Below are positions 36,440 through 44,402 of a stretch of DNA of 57,079 nt, one piece after another. The translations under genes and the position numbers were made by a program. The DNA is from an uncultured bacterium (GTDB taxonomy: Bacteria; Cyanobacteriota; Vampirovibrionia; Gastranaerophilales; Gastranaerophilaceae), in NCBI GenBank assembly GCA_900551915.1, contig URXT01000011.1:1-57079 (forward strand), in the 5' to 3' direction. Position 1 is the stretch's first letter; every line of letters begins with the position of its first letter. Under the pieces are notes generated by a model. The model saw only the letters and a list, made by a program, of their open reading frames with translations. It searched no databases and was not told the DNA's origin.

Positions 36440-37137
36440 CTACCACGGGTAATCCTTTGTAATCTCCCAGTTGTTCAACTGTAAAAGTTTTGTGCAATAG
36501 CCAAAACTACCGGCTTTCCCTTTATTAAGTTTGTTACATCCCCAGCTATTTGTTGTAGAGGTTAAGCTTTCGTATTTCCCATCCCAATTAAAAGTGTACG
36601 GTTCAATTGTGTTTTATTATTTAAACGTTTTATTGGCTTTCCGTTTGTATCAAAACCTTCTTTTTTATTAAATTGGAATGCAAAATAATTTCTAGTTGTT
36701 ACTTTAATTTTTCCATTGGGGTAATATCCTATGTCTCCACCATTCACATCCACAAGAAATACCATTAACCCTTCTGGCAGATAAACGCAGCAAGCTCGAC
36801 TATAGCCTCCTGAACCGTTGCAGGGTTCGTAATGATTGTATTTTATATATGGCAAAATATAAATTTTTAAGAAATCCAAATTTTGATCGTAAGAAAAAAC
36901 TTTTTGTTCTGGCATCCAATATTTAACATCATCATGATCGGCAATTGATCGTAGCAAGGCATTATTCATTGTGTTGTAGAATTTGTGGACACGTGATGCA
37001 GGTGCTTTCTTTTGGGCATTGTTTATAACGGTTGGCAGAGTCATCGCTGCTACAATCCCGATTATGCCTAATGTTATAAGCACCTCGGCAAGTGTAAAGC
37101 CTCCAATAACAATTTTAAAATTAGCCTTGTAAGTCAT
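36440..37137 (-). pseudogene. Type IV pilin-like protein with a frameshift
   Basis: Pilin-like protein with a prepilin leader: IGG|FTLAEVLITLGIIG, with cleavage expected before Phe and Glu at +5. The globular part has Cys pairs (PCNGSGGYSRACC) and VDVNGG, which also occurs in other pilin-like proteins in this window. The open frame ends at 36562 (LLIGMGNTKA), but a shift of one frame at an A-rich tract (36612-36615) opens a further stretch in which TIEPYTFNWDGKYESL and WGCNKLNKGKAG continue to TAG at 36440. That C terminus fits the family, so one base appears lost. It may be a decayed gene, a phase-variable switch or a sequence error. It is monocistronic and divergent from the HTH gene. Confidence 0.75.
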
Positions 37138-37265
37138 TTTAGAACCTCAAAATATGATTACCTGTCAATACAATATGCTTAATGGTCATATTTGTCAAGA
37201 ATAATTTTAACTAATAGTCCATTATACAACAGCTCCAAATGCAATATTATTTAAATGAGGGGCTT

Positions 37266-37589
37266 ATGAAAGATTTGAAAATAAAACTAGGTATGCGTAT
37301 TAAATATTTGCGTAAAGCAAAAAATTTGACGCAAGAACAACTTGCAGAAAAAATAAATATGGATATTACAAGCCTTAGCAAAATCGAAACCGGTAGAAAC
37401 TATCCTCAGCCCGAAACTATTGAGAAACTTGCTTGTGCATTTGAAATTGACATAGAAGAAATTTTTAATTTTCACGAAGATTTTTCCAAAACTGATTATT
37501 ACAATAAAATATTAAAAAACTTAAATTTTATGAAAGAGGATAAAGAAAAATTAAAACTTTTATATGAAATATCATCAGCACTTGTTTAA
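37266..37589 (+). CDS. XRE-family transcriptional regulator
   Basis: Short helix-turn-helix protein of 107 residues. The XRE/Cro-CI domain fills residues 6-62: RIKYLRKAKNLTQEQLAEKI, then DITSLSKIETGRNYPQPETI, the recognition helix and loop, and KLACAFEIDIEEIF. A charged tail follows without a ligand domain. GAGGGG lies 4 nt before the ATG at 37266; an ATG at 37239 adds nine residues and lacks a site. It is upstream of the CHR transporter gene pair, whose promoter overlaps its 3' end, so it may act on that pair (inference from position). Confidence 0.88.
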   Translation: MKDLKIKLGMRIKYLRKAKNLTQEQLAEKINMDITSLSKIETGRNYPQPETIEKLACAFEIDIEEIFNFHEDFSKTDYYNKILKNLNFMKEDKEKLKLLYEISSALV

Positions 37590-37609
37590 GCTTTTTGCCA
37601 GTGTATAAT
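37582..37609 (+). promoter_or_regulatory. Promoter of the CHR transporter pair, leaderless
   Basis: TTGTTT (37582-37587), 16 bp, TATAAT (37604-37609), then 6 nt and the ATG at 37616. With a start point about 7 nt after the -10 box the mRNA would begin at the A of ATG. No ribosome-binding site is seen. The -35 box lies in the last codons of the XRE gene. Confidence 0.65.
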
Positions 37610-37615
37610 CGTTGT

Positions 37616-38191
37616 ATGGAAAAGACTTTCTGGAATATTTATAAAACGTTTTTCAAAGTAGGAACTTTGCTGCTCGGTGGAGGATATGTAATTCTGCCAT
37701 TGTTGCAGTCCGAACTTATTGAAAAACGAAATTGGATAGACAATGAGGAATTATGTGAATTTTATGCGCTCAGCCAAAGTATTCCGGGGCTTATTGCGGC
37801 AAATGTTTCTATTTTTGTGGGATACAAATTAAAAAGAACTTACGGCGCTCTGGCTGCAATTTCCGGCATGGTTACTCCGGCGTTTTTGTGTATTGTTCTT
37901 CTGGCAAGAATTTTGGAAGAGATTATAAAGTATAAATTTGTTCAGGGAATATTCTGGGGTGTCGCAATCGGTGTTCTTTTGCTGATTTATCTTGCGGTTA
38001 AAGAAATTTGGAATAAAAGTGTAACTGACAAATATACTTTTTCAATATTTTTTATTGTTTTTATTTTATCAGCGTGCTTTAAAGTTTCACCGGCTATTTT
38101 GATTATTCTGTCGATAATCGCGGGAATAATTTTACAGATTTATAAAAATATCCAGGAAACCAAAAATCTAAAAACGGAGGAAAAAGAGTGA
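37616..38191 (+). CDS. CHR-family (chromate) transporter, first half
   Basis: N-terminal-type short-chain CHR protein, 191 residues with about six TM segments. The family motif FKVGTLLLGGGYVILPLLQSE lies near residues 12-32 (key GGGY..LP), with SQSIPGLIAANVSIFVGYK (the PG(P/L) motif) following. Two half-size genes overlapping by 4 nt replace a full-length ChrA, as in many Gram-positive and anaerobic bacteria; they should act as a heterodimer with inverted topology. The family exports chromate in some aerobes, but the physiological ion here is unknown. Start at 37616 is supported by the leaderless promoter. Confidence 0.88.
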   Translation: MEKTFWNIYKTFFKVGTLLLGGGYVILPLLQSELIEKRNWIDNEELCEFYALSQSIPGLIAANVSIFVGYKLKRTYGALAAISGMVTPAFLCIVLLARILEEIIKYKFVQGIFWGVAIGVLLLIYLAVKEIWNKSVTDKYTFSIFFIVFILSACFKVSPAILIILSIIAGIILQIYKNIQETKNLKTEEKE

Positions 38192-38712
38192 TTTATCTTC
38201 AACTGTTTTTAGAATTTTTTCATATAGGTCTTTTCTCTTTTGGCGGTGGATATGCAACCTTACCGTTTTTATACCATATTGCTGAAAATCAGGGATGGTA
38301 TACTACAAAACAGCTTACTGATATGATTGCTGTATCTTCAATTACCCCAGGTCCTGTTGGAGTTAACGTTGCAACCTTTGCAGGATACACAACTTCAGGA
38401 ATTTTAGGGGCGCTTGTTGCAACAACTTCGGTTATTCTTCCATCTTTGATTATTGTTGTTATTATATCAAAACTTCTTGAGCAGTTTAAGCATAACAAAT
38501 ATGTAAAATCCGTGATTTATTCTATCAAACCGGCAGGCTGCGGACTTTTGGGAGCTGTTGCTGTAGATATGTTCTTGACTGATTTGAGCGTAAAGGGAGT
38601 TGTGCTGCTTTTAATATTGTTCGGGTTAAGTCTCGGTAAAAAGCGCGACCCGTTATTTTATCTCGGAATTTCTGCAGTGGCCGGATTGTTAATAAGCTTA
38701 GTAAAATTTTAA
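38188..38712 (+). CDS. CHR-family (chromate) transporter, second half
   Basis: Second short-chain CHR protein, 174 residues, six predicted TM segments. FFHIGLFSFGGGYATLPFLY (FGGGYA core) and SSITPGPVGVNVATFAGYTT (PGP motif) are the family signatures, while AAGLL-type repeats complete the C terminus. GTG start overlapping the TGA of the first gene (GTGA), so synthesis is coupled. The predicted partner is the product of 37616-38191. Substrate unknown. Confidence 0.88.
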   Translation: MIYLQLFLEFFHIGLFSFGGGYATLPFLYHIAENQGWYTTKQLTDMIAVSSITPGPVGVNVATFAGYTTSGILGALVATTSVILPSLIIVVIISKLLEQFKHNKYVKSVIYSIKPAGCGLLGAVAVDMFLTDLSVKGVVLLLILFGLSLGKKRDPLFYLGISAVAGLLISLVKF

Positions 38713-38763
38713 TAATTATACAATTTATTAAAATTTATGTATAATGAAATTGAGGATTATTAT

Positions 38764-39435
38764 ATGAAGTATAAACAAAAATATTATCCCGCAATATCAT
38801 TGTACCGCTTTATAATATGTATAGGTTTTTTTGTGCTGTTTGTTGCAATGATGACCCTATTGGTTCATAAAGGAATTATGCGCAAAAGATACGAAGTCGG
38901 GCTTAAAAAATCTGTCTATATCCTCAGTGAAGCTCTTCTTTTTGTTAACTTTATTTCAAATGATGATGAATTAAAAAACGATGCATATTATTTTTATCTT
39001 CTCGACGTATTTAATACCCGTTTTGAAAGCATAAACTGCATAAATTCGAAAAAGGCAATCTGCAGTGGAAAACCTTATAAAACTTCTAATGGTAAAGCGT
39101 TAATGTCAGATTTATTATTTGATAAAGGCGCTAGAATTGTTATTGGAAATATTCTTTTTATGGTAAACAAACCCGTAATTCCAACAGAACCTTTATTAGT
39201 CATAGTTGACACAAACGGTGCAAATGTTGAACCAAATAAACTCGGATATGATGTTTTTGTTTTTCAAATAAAACGCACAAAACTAAGAGCAATGGGAAAT
39301 AAAGGAACGCTTTACCCTCTTGATAAATATGGCTTTTACTGTGACAGCAGAAGTACTTCTAAGGACAGGCTTTTAGGTGTAAACTGTACTTATGAGGCTT
39401 TGACAAACCATAAATACTTTTCAAAATTAAAATAA
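38764..39435 (+). CDS. Membrane-anchored protein with pilin-like head
   Basis: Unknown 223-residue protein. An N-terminal hydrophobic segment (FIICIGFFVLFVAMMTLLVH, about 15-34) is followed by a helical linker and an exported-looking head. The stretch IVDTNGANVEPNKLGYDVFV near residues 160-180 closely matches TIDINGHKSPNKWGYDMFSF in the pilin at 56199 and VDVNGG in the gene at 36440, so the head is of that pilin family, but the FTLAE prepilin motif is absent. Four Cys residues (SINCINSKKAICSG, FYCD, VNC) could form disulfides. The start at 38764 has GAGG 9 nt upstream; TATAAT lies at 38740-38745. Confidence 0.75.
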   Translation: MKYKQKYYPAISLYRFIICIGFFVLFVAMMTLLVHKGIMRKRYEVGLKKSVYILSEALLFVNFISNDDELKNDAYYFYLLDVFNTRFESINCINSKKAICSGKPYKTSNGKALMSDLLFDKGARIVIGNILFMVNKPVIPTEPLLVIVDTNGANVEPNKLGYDVFVFQIKRTKLRAMGNKGTLYPLDKYGFYCDSRSTSKDRLLGVNCTYEALTNHKYFSKLK

Positions 39436-39515
39436 GTAAAAATAATGCGTTTGTTTGCATTTATGCGTTTTTGCGCTAACATTGTAAATGTAATTATAAG
39501 ATTTTGGAGGGTATT

Positions 39516-40841
39516 ATGGAATTTTTACACAGTATCGTGCAGGCGCACAGTGTTGCGATTTCTGCCGGTATTTTATTAATTGCGTATTTTTTTATTGCGC
39601 TGGAAAAAATCCCGAAAGTTACTATTGCACTTTTGGGTGCCGCAATCACAATTGTTTTGGGATTGGTTAGCCAGACTAAGTCATTAGACGGCGGACTAGA
39701 CCCGCACTATTTTATTAATTTCGTTGATTTCAACGTAATTTTCCTTCTTGTTTCAATGATGATTATTGTAAGTATTGCAACAAGAAGCGGCATGTTTAAC
39801 TGGATAGCGAATCAGCTTTTGAAACTAACCAAGGGGCATCCGGTCGGAATATTATTTGCGCTCGGGCTGTTTACTGCAATTGCATCGGCGTTTTTGGATA
39901 ACGTAACAACTGTTATATTGATTATGCCGGTTACCTTCTTTATTGCAAGTAAGTTGGAAATTAATCCGATTCCTTTCCTTTTGACTGAAATTTTTGCATC
40001 AAATATTGGCGGAACCGCAACATTAATTGGCGACCCTCCGAATATTATTATTGGAAGTGCAGCGGGATTATCTTTTATGGATTTCGTAAATGAATTAACC
40101 CCGATTATTGCAGTAATTATGGTAGTTGTTCTTGTTGTATTGTGGCTTTTCTTCAAAAAAGACCTTCATACAACTCCAGAAAGAATGGCTGAAGTTGCAA
40201 ATCTTGATAACTCAAAAACAATTACTGATTTTCCTCTTATGATTAGAAGTGCAATTGTTCTTGGCCTTGTTATTTTAGGCTTTGTTCTGCATGATATCAC
40301 TCACATTGAAACTTGTGTTACTGCAATGCTTGGCGCGAGCTTTTTGCTTCTTTTTGAAAAGCCGAAAGATATTCTTTGCGATGTTGAATGGAATACAATT
40401 TTCTTCTTTATCGGATTGTTTATCATTATCGGCGGTGTTGAAGCTTCCGGTGGTATCGCATTGATGGCAAAATGGATTTTGGATGTAACCCAAGGTTCTC
40501 AACAGGCTACTGCAATGCTTATTTTGTGGGCATCAGGATTTATTTCAGGTATTATCGACAATATTCCTTACACAGCAACAATGACACCAATGCTTCTTGA
40601 AATCAGAAATGTAATGGGAGCAGAATATACACTTCCTTTGTGGTGGTGTTTGTCTCTGGGTGCCTGCCTTGGCGGAAACATGACAATTATCGGTGCTGCC
40701 GCTAACGTTATTGTTTCTGAAACTTCAGCTCACCACGGACATCCGATACAGTTTATGAGATTTTTGAAATACGGGGTCACAGTAATGGTAATTTCTCTTG
40801 CTTTAAGCTCTGTATATATTTGGTTAAGATTCTTACATTAA
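39516..40841 (+). CDS. ArsB/NhaD-family ion transporter
   Basis: Polytopic antiporter or permease of the ion transporter superfamily (NhaD/ArsB/CitMHS), 441 residues with about 12 TM segments. The diagnostic SAFLDNVTTVILIMPV and IGGTATLIGDPPNIIIGSAAG lie in the first half and are mirrored by SGIIDNIPYTATMTPML and LGGNMTIIGAAANVIVSE in the second, the internal repeat of the family. A Na+/H+ exchange role is most likely by similarity to NhaD; arsenite or organic-anion transport cannot be excluded. GGAGG lies 6 nt before the ATG at 39516 (a TTG at 39504 would place the site inside the gene). A terminator follows. Confidence 0.88.
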   Translation: MEFLHSIVQAHSVAISAGILLIAYFFIALEKIPKVTIALLGAAITIVLGLVSQTKSLDGGLDPHYFINFVDFNVIFLLVSMMIIVSIATRSGMFNWIANQLLKLTKGHPVGILFALGLFTAIASAFLDNVTTVILIMPVTFFIASKLEINPIPFLLTEIFASNIGGTATLIGDPPNIIIGSAAGLSFMDFVNELTPIIAVIMVVVLVVLWLFFKKDLHTTPERMAEVANLDNSKTITDFPLMIRSAIVLGLVILGFVLHDITHIETCVTAMLGASFLLLFEKPKDILCDVEWNTIFFFIGLFIIIGGVEASGGIALMAKWILDVTQGSQQATAMLILWASGFISGIIDNIPYTATMTPMLLEIRNVMGAEYTLPLWWCLSLGACLGGNMTIIGAAANVIVSETSAHHGHPIQFMRFLKYGVTVMVISLALSSVYIWLRFLH

Positions 40842-40861
40842 TTTTTAATCATATAAAATTT

Positions 40862-40890
40862 TCCCGCTTGATTTTCAGGCGGGATTTTTT
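40862..40890 (+). terminator. Terminator of the ArsB/NhaD-family gene
   Basis: TCCCGC (40862-40867) and GCGGGA (40879-40884) form the stem, with T6 following. Confidence 0.88.
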
Positions 40891-40961
40891 ATGTTTACAA
40901 ATGTAAAAAATATTAAAGTTTTGATTATAACATGCCGTCTTGGGGTATAGAAAGGTTAAGT

Positions 40962-42269
40962 ATGTCAGAGAAGTTAGAAAACATAAATTTTTTTAATTTT
41001 ATATGGGTTTTGATAAAGCTTAATAGAGAAATTTCGGCAGGAGAGGCTGATGCAAATACTTATCTTAAGTTATCTTTATTAACTTCAATGTTATTTTTAA
41101 AAGGAAAATCTTTTAAGTATGCTCTAAAAGCTTTGCGGATGGACAAAACAGACCCTATGATTTGGTATGCATGCGGAGCCGCCTGCAAAGATTATAAAGA
41201 ATCTTCCATGCCTGCAAAAAAATACTTTCTAAAATCTTTTGATCTTGGCGGAGAAAATTTTTACTACGGATTGTATGAATTAATATCCACAGCTGCAGAG
41301 GAAGGTGATTCTCTTGCCAGGGATAGATATGAGAAAAGTTTCATGAAAATGAAGACAGAAAAATCTTCTGCGTATCTTCTAAGAAGAGCTTTCATATATG
41401 AGGGACATGCCCAATTAAAAGAAGCCTTTTCTGATTTTTATGAAGCTCTGAAATGCAGAATTTTTGAAAGAGGGTTGTTTGTTGCGGATTTGCCAAGTTT
41501 TGTGACATTTCTCTTTTATATATTTGTAAACTGGTTGTTTAAAACAATTCACCCGGATTGGAGACTTTCCAAAGAAGCTTTGTTTAATCTTGAAGCGGGA
41601 AGAGAAGAAGACGGTATTCAAATGCTGCTTGAGGCAGCTGAAATTTGTAAAAATAAAGCTGATAAAGAAAGTTATTATAAAAATCTTATTGATTATTTTT
41701 ATGATAAAGAGGAATATAAGAAATGTATTGATGTTGCAAACAGAATTCTGATTAAATACAGATACGTTGACGCATACGGTTATAAAGCCTGTTCATATCG
41801 TGAACTTGGCGAGTTTGAAAAATCCCGCGAAGCTCTTCATCTTGCTCGTAAAGCAGGGACGCAGGAACTTACTGAAAGCACTTATTATAACAGTTTAGCG
41901 CTCACCTATTTCTGTGAAGGTAAATACGATAAAGCCATCAACTGGCTTAATAAACAAATTATTTCTTCGCCTTCGGCACATCCGTTTTTATATAAAGGTT
42001 TTTGTCTGGAGGAACTTAACGAATTTGATGATGCAATAAAAGCTTACAATAAATCGCTTGAATATAAAGCCGATGACCTTGCCTATTACCGTGTCGCGAA
42101 TTTATATTATATCAAATCCGATTACGAGAATGCGCTGAAATCAATTAATCAGGGGCTGTTATTAAACAAGGATTCTTACAATTATAACCTTAAAGGTGAC
42201 ATTTTAACGGCAATGAGACGTATAAAAGAAGCCAGATTCTGTTATAAACTTGCAGAAGGTCTTGATTAA
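40962..42269 (+). CDS. Tetratricopeptide-repeat protein
   Basis: A 435-residue protein made of helical repeats. Clear TPR units appear in the C-terminal half, for example AYGYKACSYRELGEFEKSRE, YNSLALTYFCEGKYDKAINW, FLYKGFCLEELNEFDDAIKA and YYRVANLYYIKSDYENALKS; a hydrophobic segment (FVTFLFYIFVNWLFKTI, about 185-202) might anchor or pack against a membrane. No catalytic motif. AAAGG precedes the ATG at 40962; an ATG at 40932 immediately follows a TATAAC -10 box and would be in the leader. It is a scaffold of unknown partner, convergent with the MCE gene (7-bp gap). Confidence 0.82.
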   Translation: MSEKLENINFFNFIWVLIKLNREISAGEADANTYLKLSLLTSMLFLKGKSFKYALKALRMDKTDPMIWYACGAACKDYKESSMPAKKYFLKSFDLGGENFYYGLYELISTAAEEGDSLARDRYEKSFMKMKTEKSSAYLLRRAFIYEGHAQLKEAFSDFYEALKCRIFERGLFVADLPSFVTFLFYIFVNWLFKTIHPDWRLSKEALFNLEAGREEDGIQMLLEAAEICKNKADKESYYKNLIDYFYDKEEYKKCIDVANRILIKYRYVDAYGYKACSYRELGEFEKSREALHLARKAGTQELTESTYYNSLALTYFCEGKYDKAINWLNKQIISSPSAHPFLYKGFCLEELNEFDDAIKAYNKSLEYKADDLAYYRVANLYYIKSDYENALKSINQGLLLNKDSYNYNLKGDILTAMRRIKEARFCYKLAEGLD

Positions 42270-42276
42270 AAACGTG

Positions 42277-43215
42277 TTATTCGCAAATTTTTCTGCAATT
42301 TACAGGCTTAATTGTTTTTCCAAAAAGCAATCTCAGGCCGCCAAAGTTTTGTGACATAGTATTTTTTACACCAGTTGTAATTACTTCAAGATTTTGGGCT
42401 ATTTTATCGGCATTTGTGATTGAGGTTGTAATTTGAGGAACCTGTCTGTTAACGCCTCCTGTTATTGCGTCAATATTTTGCGTAATTCCTTCAAGATTTT
42501 TCGTTGTTATAACTACGCTTGAAGATGTTTTGTTGAAATTGCTGAATGTGCTTTTCATTTCTTGTTCATTTATTGAATTGTTAAGTTTGAAGGCAAACAT
42601 TTTTAATGCATCTGACATTTGGGCAAGGTTGCCTGTCATAATCTTAATTGCCGGGCGGTTTTCGTTGACTGTGTCCTGCAAAATTTCCATAAATAGGGTT
42701 AATGCATCACTTGTTGTTTTTAAACTTTCAAGAAGACTGTTAATATTGTTTGTAATTATATCCAATTCGCCGCTTATCGCCTTGCTTGAAAAATAATTCT
42801 CAATGTCAATTGTTGCAAAACCATTAATATGGTCCCCGCTTTTTAAAATTATTTGTGAGGGCTCCTCAGGGTATAAAAGATTTATAAAATCTATTTCCCT
42901 TCTTTCCCGTTTTTCTCTTGTCAAAAGCGCTGTTGTGTTTGAGGGCAGTTTCAAATGTGCCGGGTAAAGGACTATTGTTACAAGTGTTGTTTTAAAATCT
43001 TTGCTTGGTTTTATTTTTTCGACTTTTCCTATCCTGTAACCCTTATAATAAACAGGGATTTTATTTCTGACAGGTCTTGCATCATTGAATTCTACTGTGA
43101 GATATGTGTAAGTTTTAAGTCTGTAAAAGCATAAAAAAGTGCTCATTAAAATAAAGATTACAAGTGCAATCCTTGAAGTGGTTTTTGTTATCGGTGAAGT
43201 TAAAAATTCTTTCAT
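42277..43215 (-). CDS. MCE/MlaD-family lipid-transport protein
   Basis: Substrate-binding component of a Mla-type lipid transporter, 312 residues. One N-terminal TM (IALVIFILMSTFLCFY, about 17-32) anchors it in the inner membrane; the MCE domain covers about 37-130 with VRNKIPVYYKGYRIGKVEKI, a variant of the usual VxxxGVxVGxV pattern. A long amphipathic, coiled-coil-prone C-terminal region (about 140-300) rich in Asn, Ile and Thr would form a periplasmic needle or tunnel. The usual MlaE/MlaF partner genes are absent from the window. The ATG lacks a clear ribosome-binding site. Confidence 0.88.
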   Translation of the reverse strand: MKEFLTSPITKTTSRIALVIFILMSTFLCFYRLKTYTYLTVEFNDARPVRNKIPVYYKGYRIGKVEKIKPSKDFKTTLVTIVLYPAHLKLPSNTTALLTREKRERREIDFINLLYPEEPSQIILKSGDHINGFATIDIENYFSSKAISGELDIITNNINSLLESLKTTSDALTLFMEILQDTVNENRPAIKIMTGNLAQMSDALKMFAFKLNNSINEQEMKSTFSNFNKTSSSVVITTKNLEGITQNIDAITGGVNRQVPQITTSITNADKIAQNLEVITTGVKNTMSQNFGGLRLLFGKTIKPVNCRKICE

Positions 43216-43278
43216 ACCGATAATGTTATTATTTTAATAATTCTTTAAAATTCCCCGATTTTCCATCCAAACGGATTA

Positions 43279-44313
43279 TTATTCAATCATATTCGCAAGT
43301 CTGTAAAGGTAATCATCTTTTGTGTTTGAATGAAAACCTGATGGAATAAAATGTTCTTTGTATTTTTCGATTGCGTAGCGGTCTGTCATTCCTGAAATGT
43401 AGTCTGTTACAATTCTTTCAATCCGATTTTCTTCACAAACGCCTCTAAGTTTGTCGCAATATAGATAAAAAAGTTCTTTTATAACATTTCTTGCTTTACT
43501 TTCTTCCAATTTTGCCGGTGAATCCATGTAAACATTTTCAAACATCCATTCACGCAGTTTTGTTGTGTAAGCCCAGGCTTCTTCACTCATTGAGACCTGC
43601 GGCTTGTCCATTGAGTTGTTTATAATTTCGGAAATCATTTTGTTAAGTCTTTTGCTCTGAACTGATGAAAAATATTTGATACAGTCTTTTGGCAGGTCGC
43701 TTTCTGCAATAATTCCGGCGCGGATTGAGTCTTCAATGTCGTGGTTAATGTAAGCAATTTTATCTGCAAGCTGAACTATTTGAGCTTCCGGAGTTTTAGG
43801 AACAAATCCCCACGTATGCGTCAATATTCCGTCAATTGTTTCGGCACAAAGGTTTAATTTTTCTAAAATTTCTACAACGCGCACGCTTTGAATGTTGTGA
43901 TGGAAACCTCCTTTGACAAGTTCATTTAAAACGCCTTCCCCGCAATGTCCGAACGGCGTGTGGCCTAAATCATGACCCAGCGCAATTGCTTCTGTCAAAT
44001 CTTCATTGAAATTAAGCGCACGCGCAATAGTTCTTGCAATTTGCGAAACTTCAAGCGTATGCGTAAGCCGCGTTCTGAAATGGTCATCAAAGGGTGACAA
44101 AAACACTTGTGTTTTATGCTTTAAGCGGCGAAATGCTTTTGAATGAATAATTCTGTCGCGGTCTCGTTGAAAACAAGTTCTCAAAGGGCATTCTTCTTCT
44201 TTTATTTTGCGGCCTTTTGATTCGCAGCTTTTTGTTGCGTATTCGCTTAAAACTTTACATTCGCGTTTTTCTAAGTTTTCTCTGATTGAGTGGTTGTTTT
44301 CAGTCAGTGTCAT
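43279..44313 (-). CDS. dgt: Deoxyguanosinetriphosphate triphosphohydrolase-like protein
   Basis: HD-domain hydrolase converting dGTP (or other dNTPs) to deoxynucleoside and tripolyphosphate, 344 residues, matching the shorter bacterial type. RDRDRIIHSKAFRRLKHKTQ opens the domain; RLTHTLEVSQIAR gives the first metal His, LGHDLGHTPFGHCGE the HD pair and further ligands, and KIAYINHDIEDSIR the last Asp region. AGAGAG precedes the ATG. Part of the window's nucleotide-pool genes with two RNRs, rdgB and an Ndk-like gene. Substrate specificity cannot be told from sequence. Confidence 0.9.
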   Translation of the reverse strand: MTLTENNHSIRENLEKRECKVLSEYATKSCESKGRKIKEEECPLRTCFQRDRDRIIHSKAFRRLKHKTQVFLSPFDDHFRTRLTHTLEVSQIARTIARALNFNEDLTEAIALGHDLGHTPFGHCGEGVLNELVKGGFHHNIQSVRVVEILEKLNLCAETIDGILTHTWGFVPKTPEAQIVQLADKIAYINHDIEDSIRAGIIAESDLPKDCIKYFSSVQSKRLNKMISEIINNSMDKPQVSMSEEAWAYTTKLREWMFENVYMDSPAKLEESKARNVIKELFYLYCDKLRGVCEENRIERIVTDYISGMTDRYAIEKYKEHFIPSGFHSNTKDDYLYRLANMIE

Positions 44314-44356
44314 TTGAATCTCTCTGTTATTGTATCTCTGCTTGAATTATAGCATA

Positions 44357-44389
44357 AATAAAAAAGTACCTCATTTTTTGAGTTCTTTA
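44357..44389 (-). terminator. Probable terminator of the gene at 44403-46070
   Basis: On the minus strand AAAG-AA-CTCA pairs with TGAG-GTA-CTTT around an A5 loop, followed by T6ATTT. It lies between the large hypothetical gene and dgt. Confidence 0.6.
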
Positions 44390-44402
44390 CCGGCGTGAAA
44401 TT

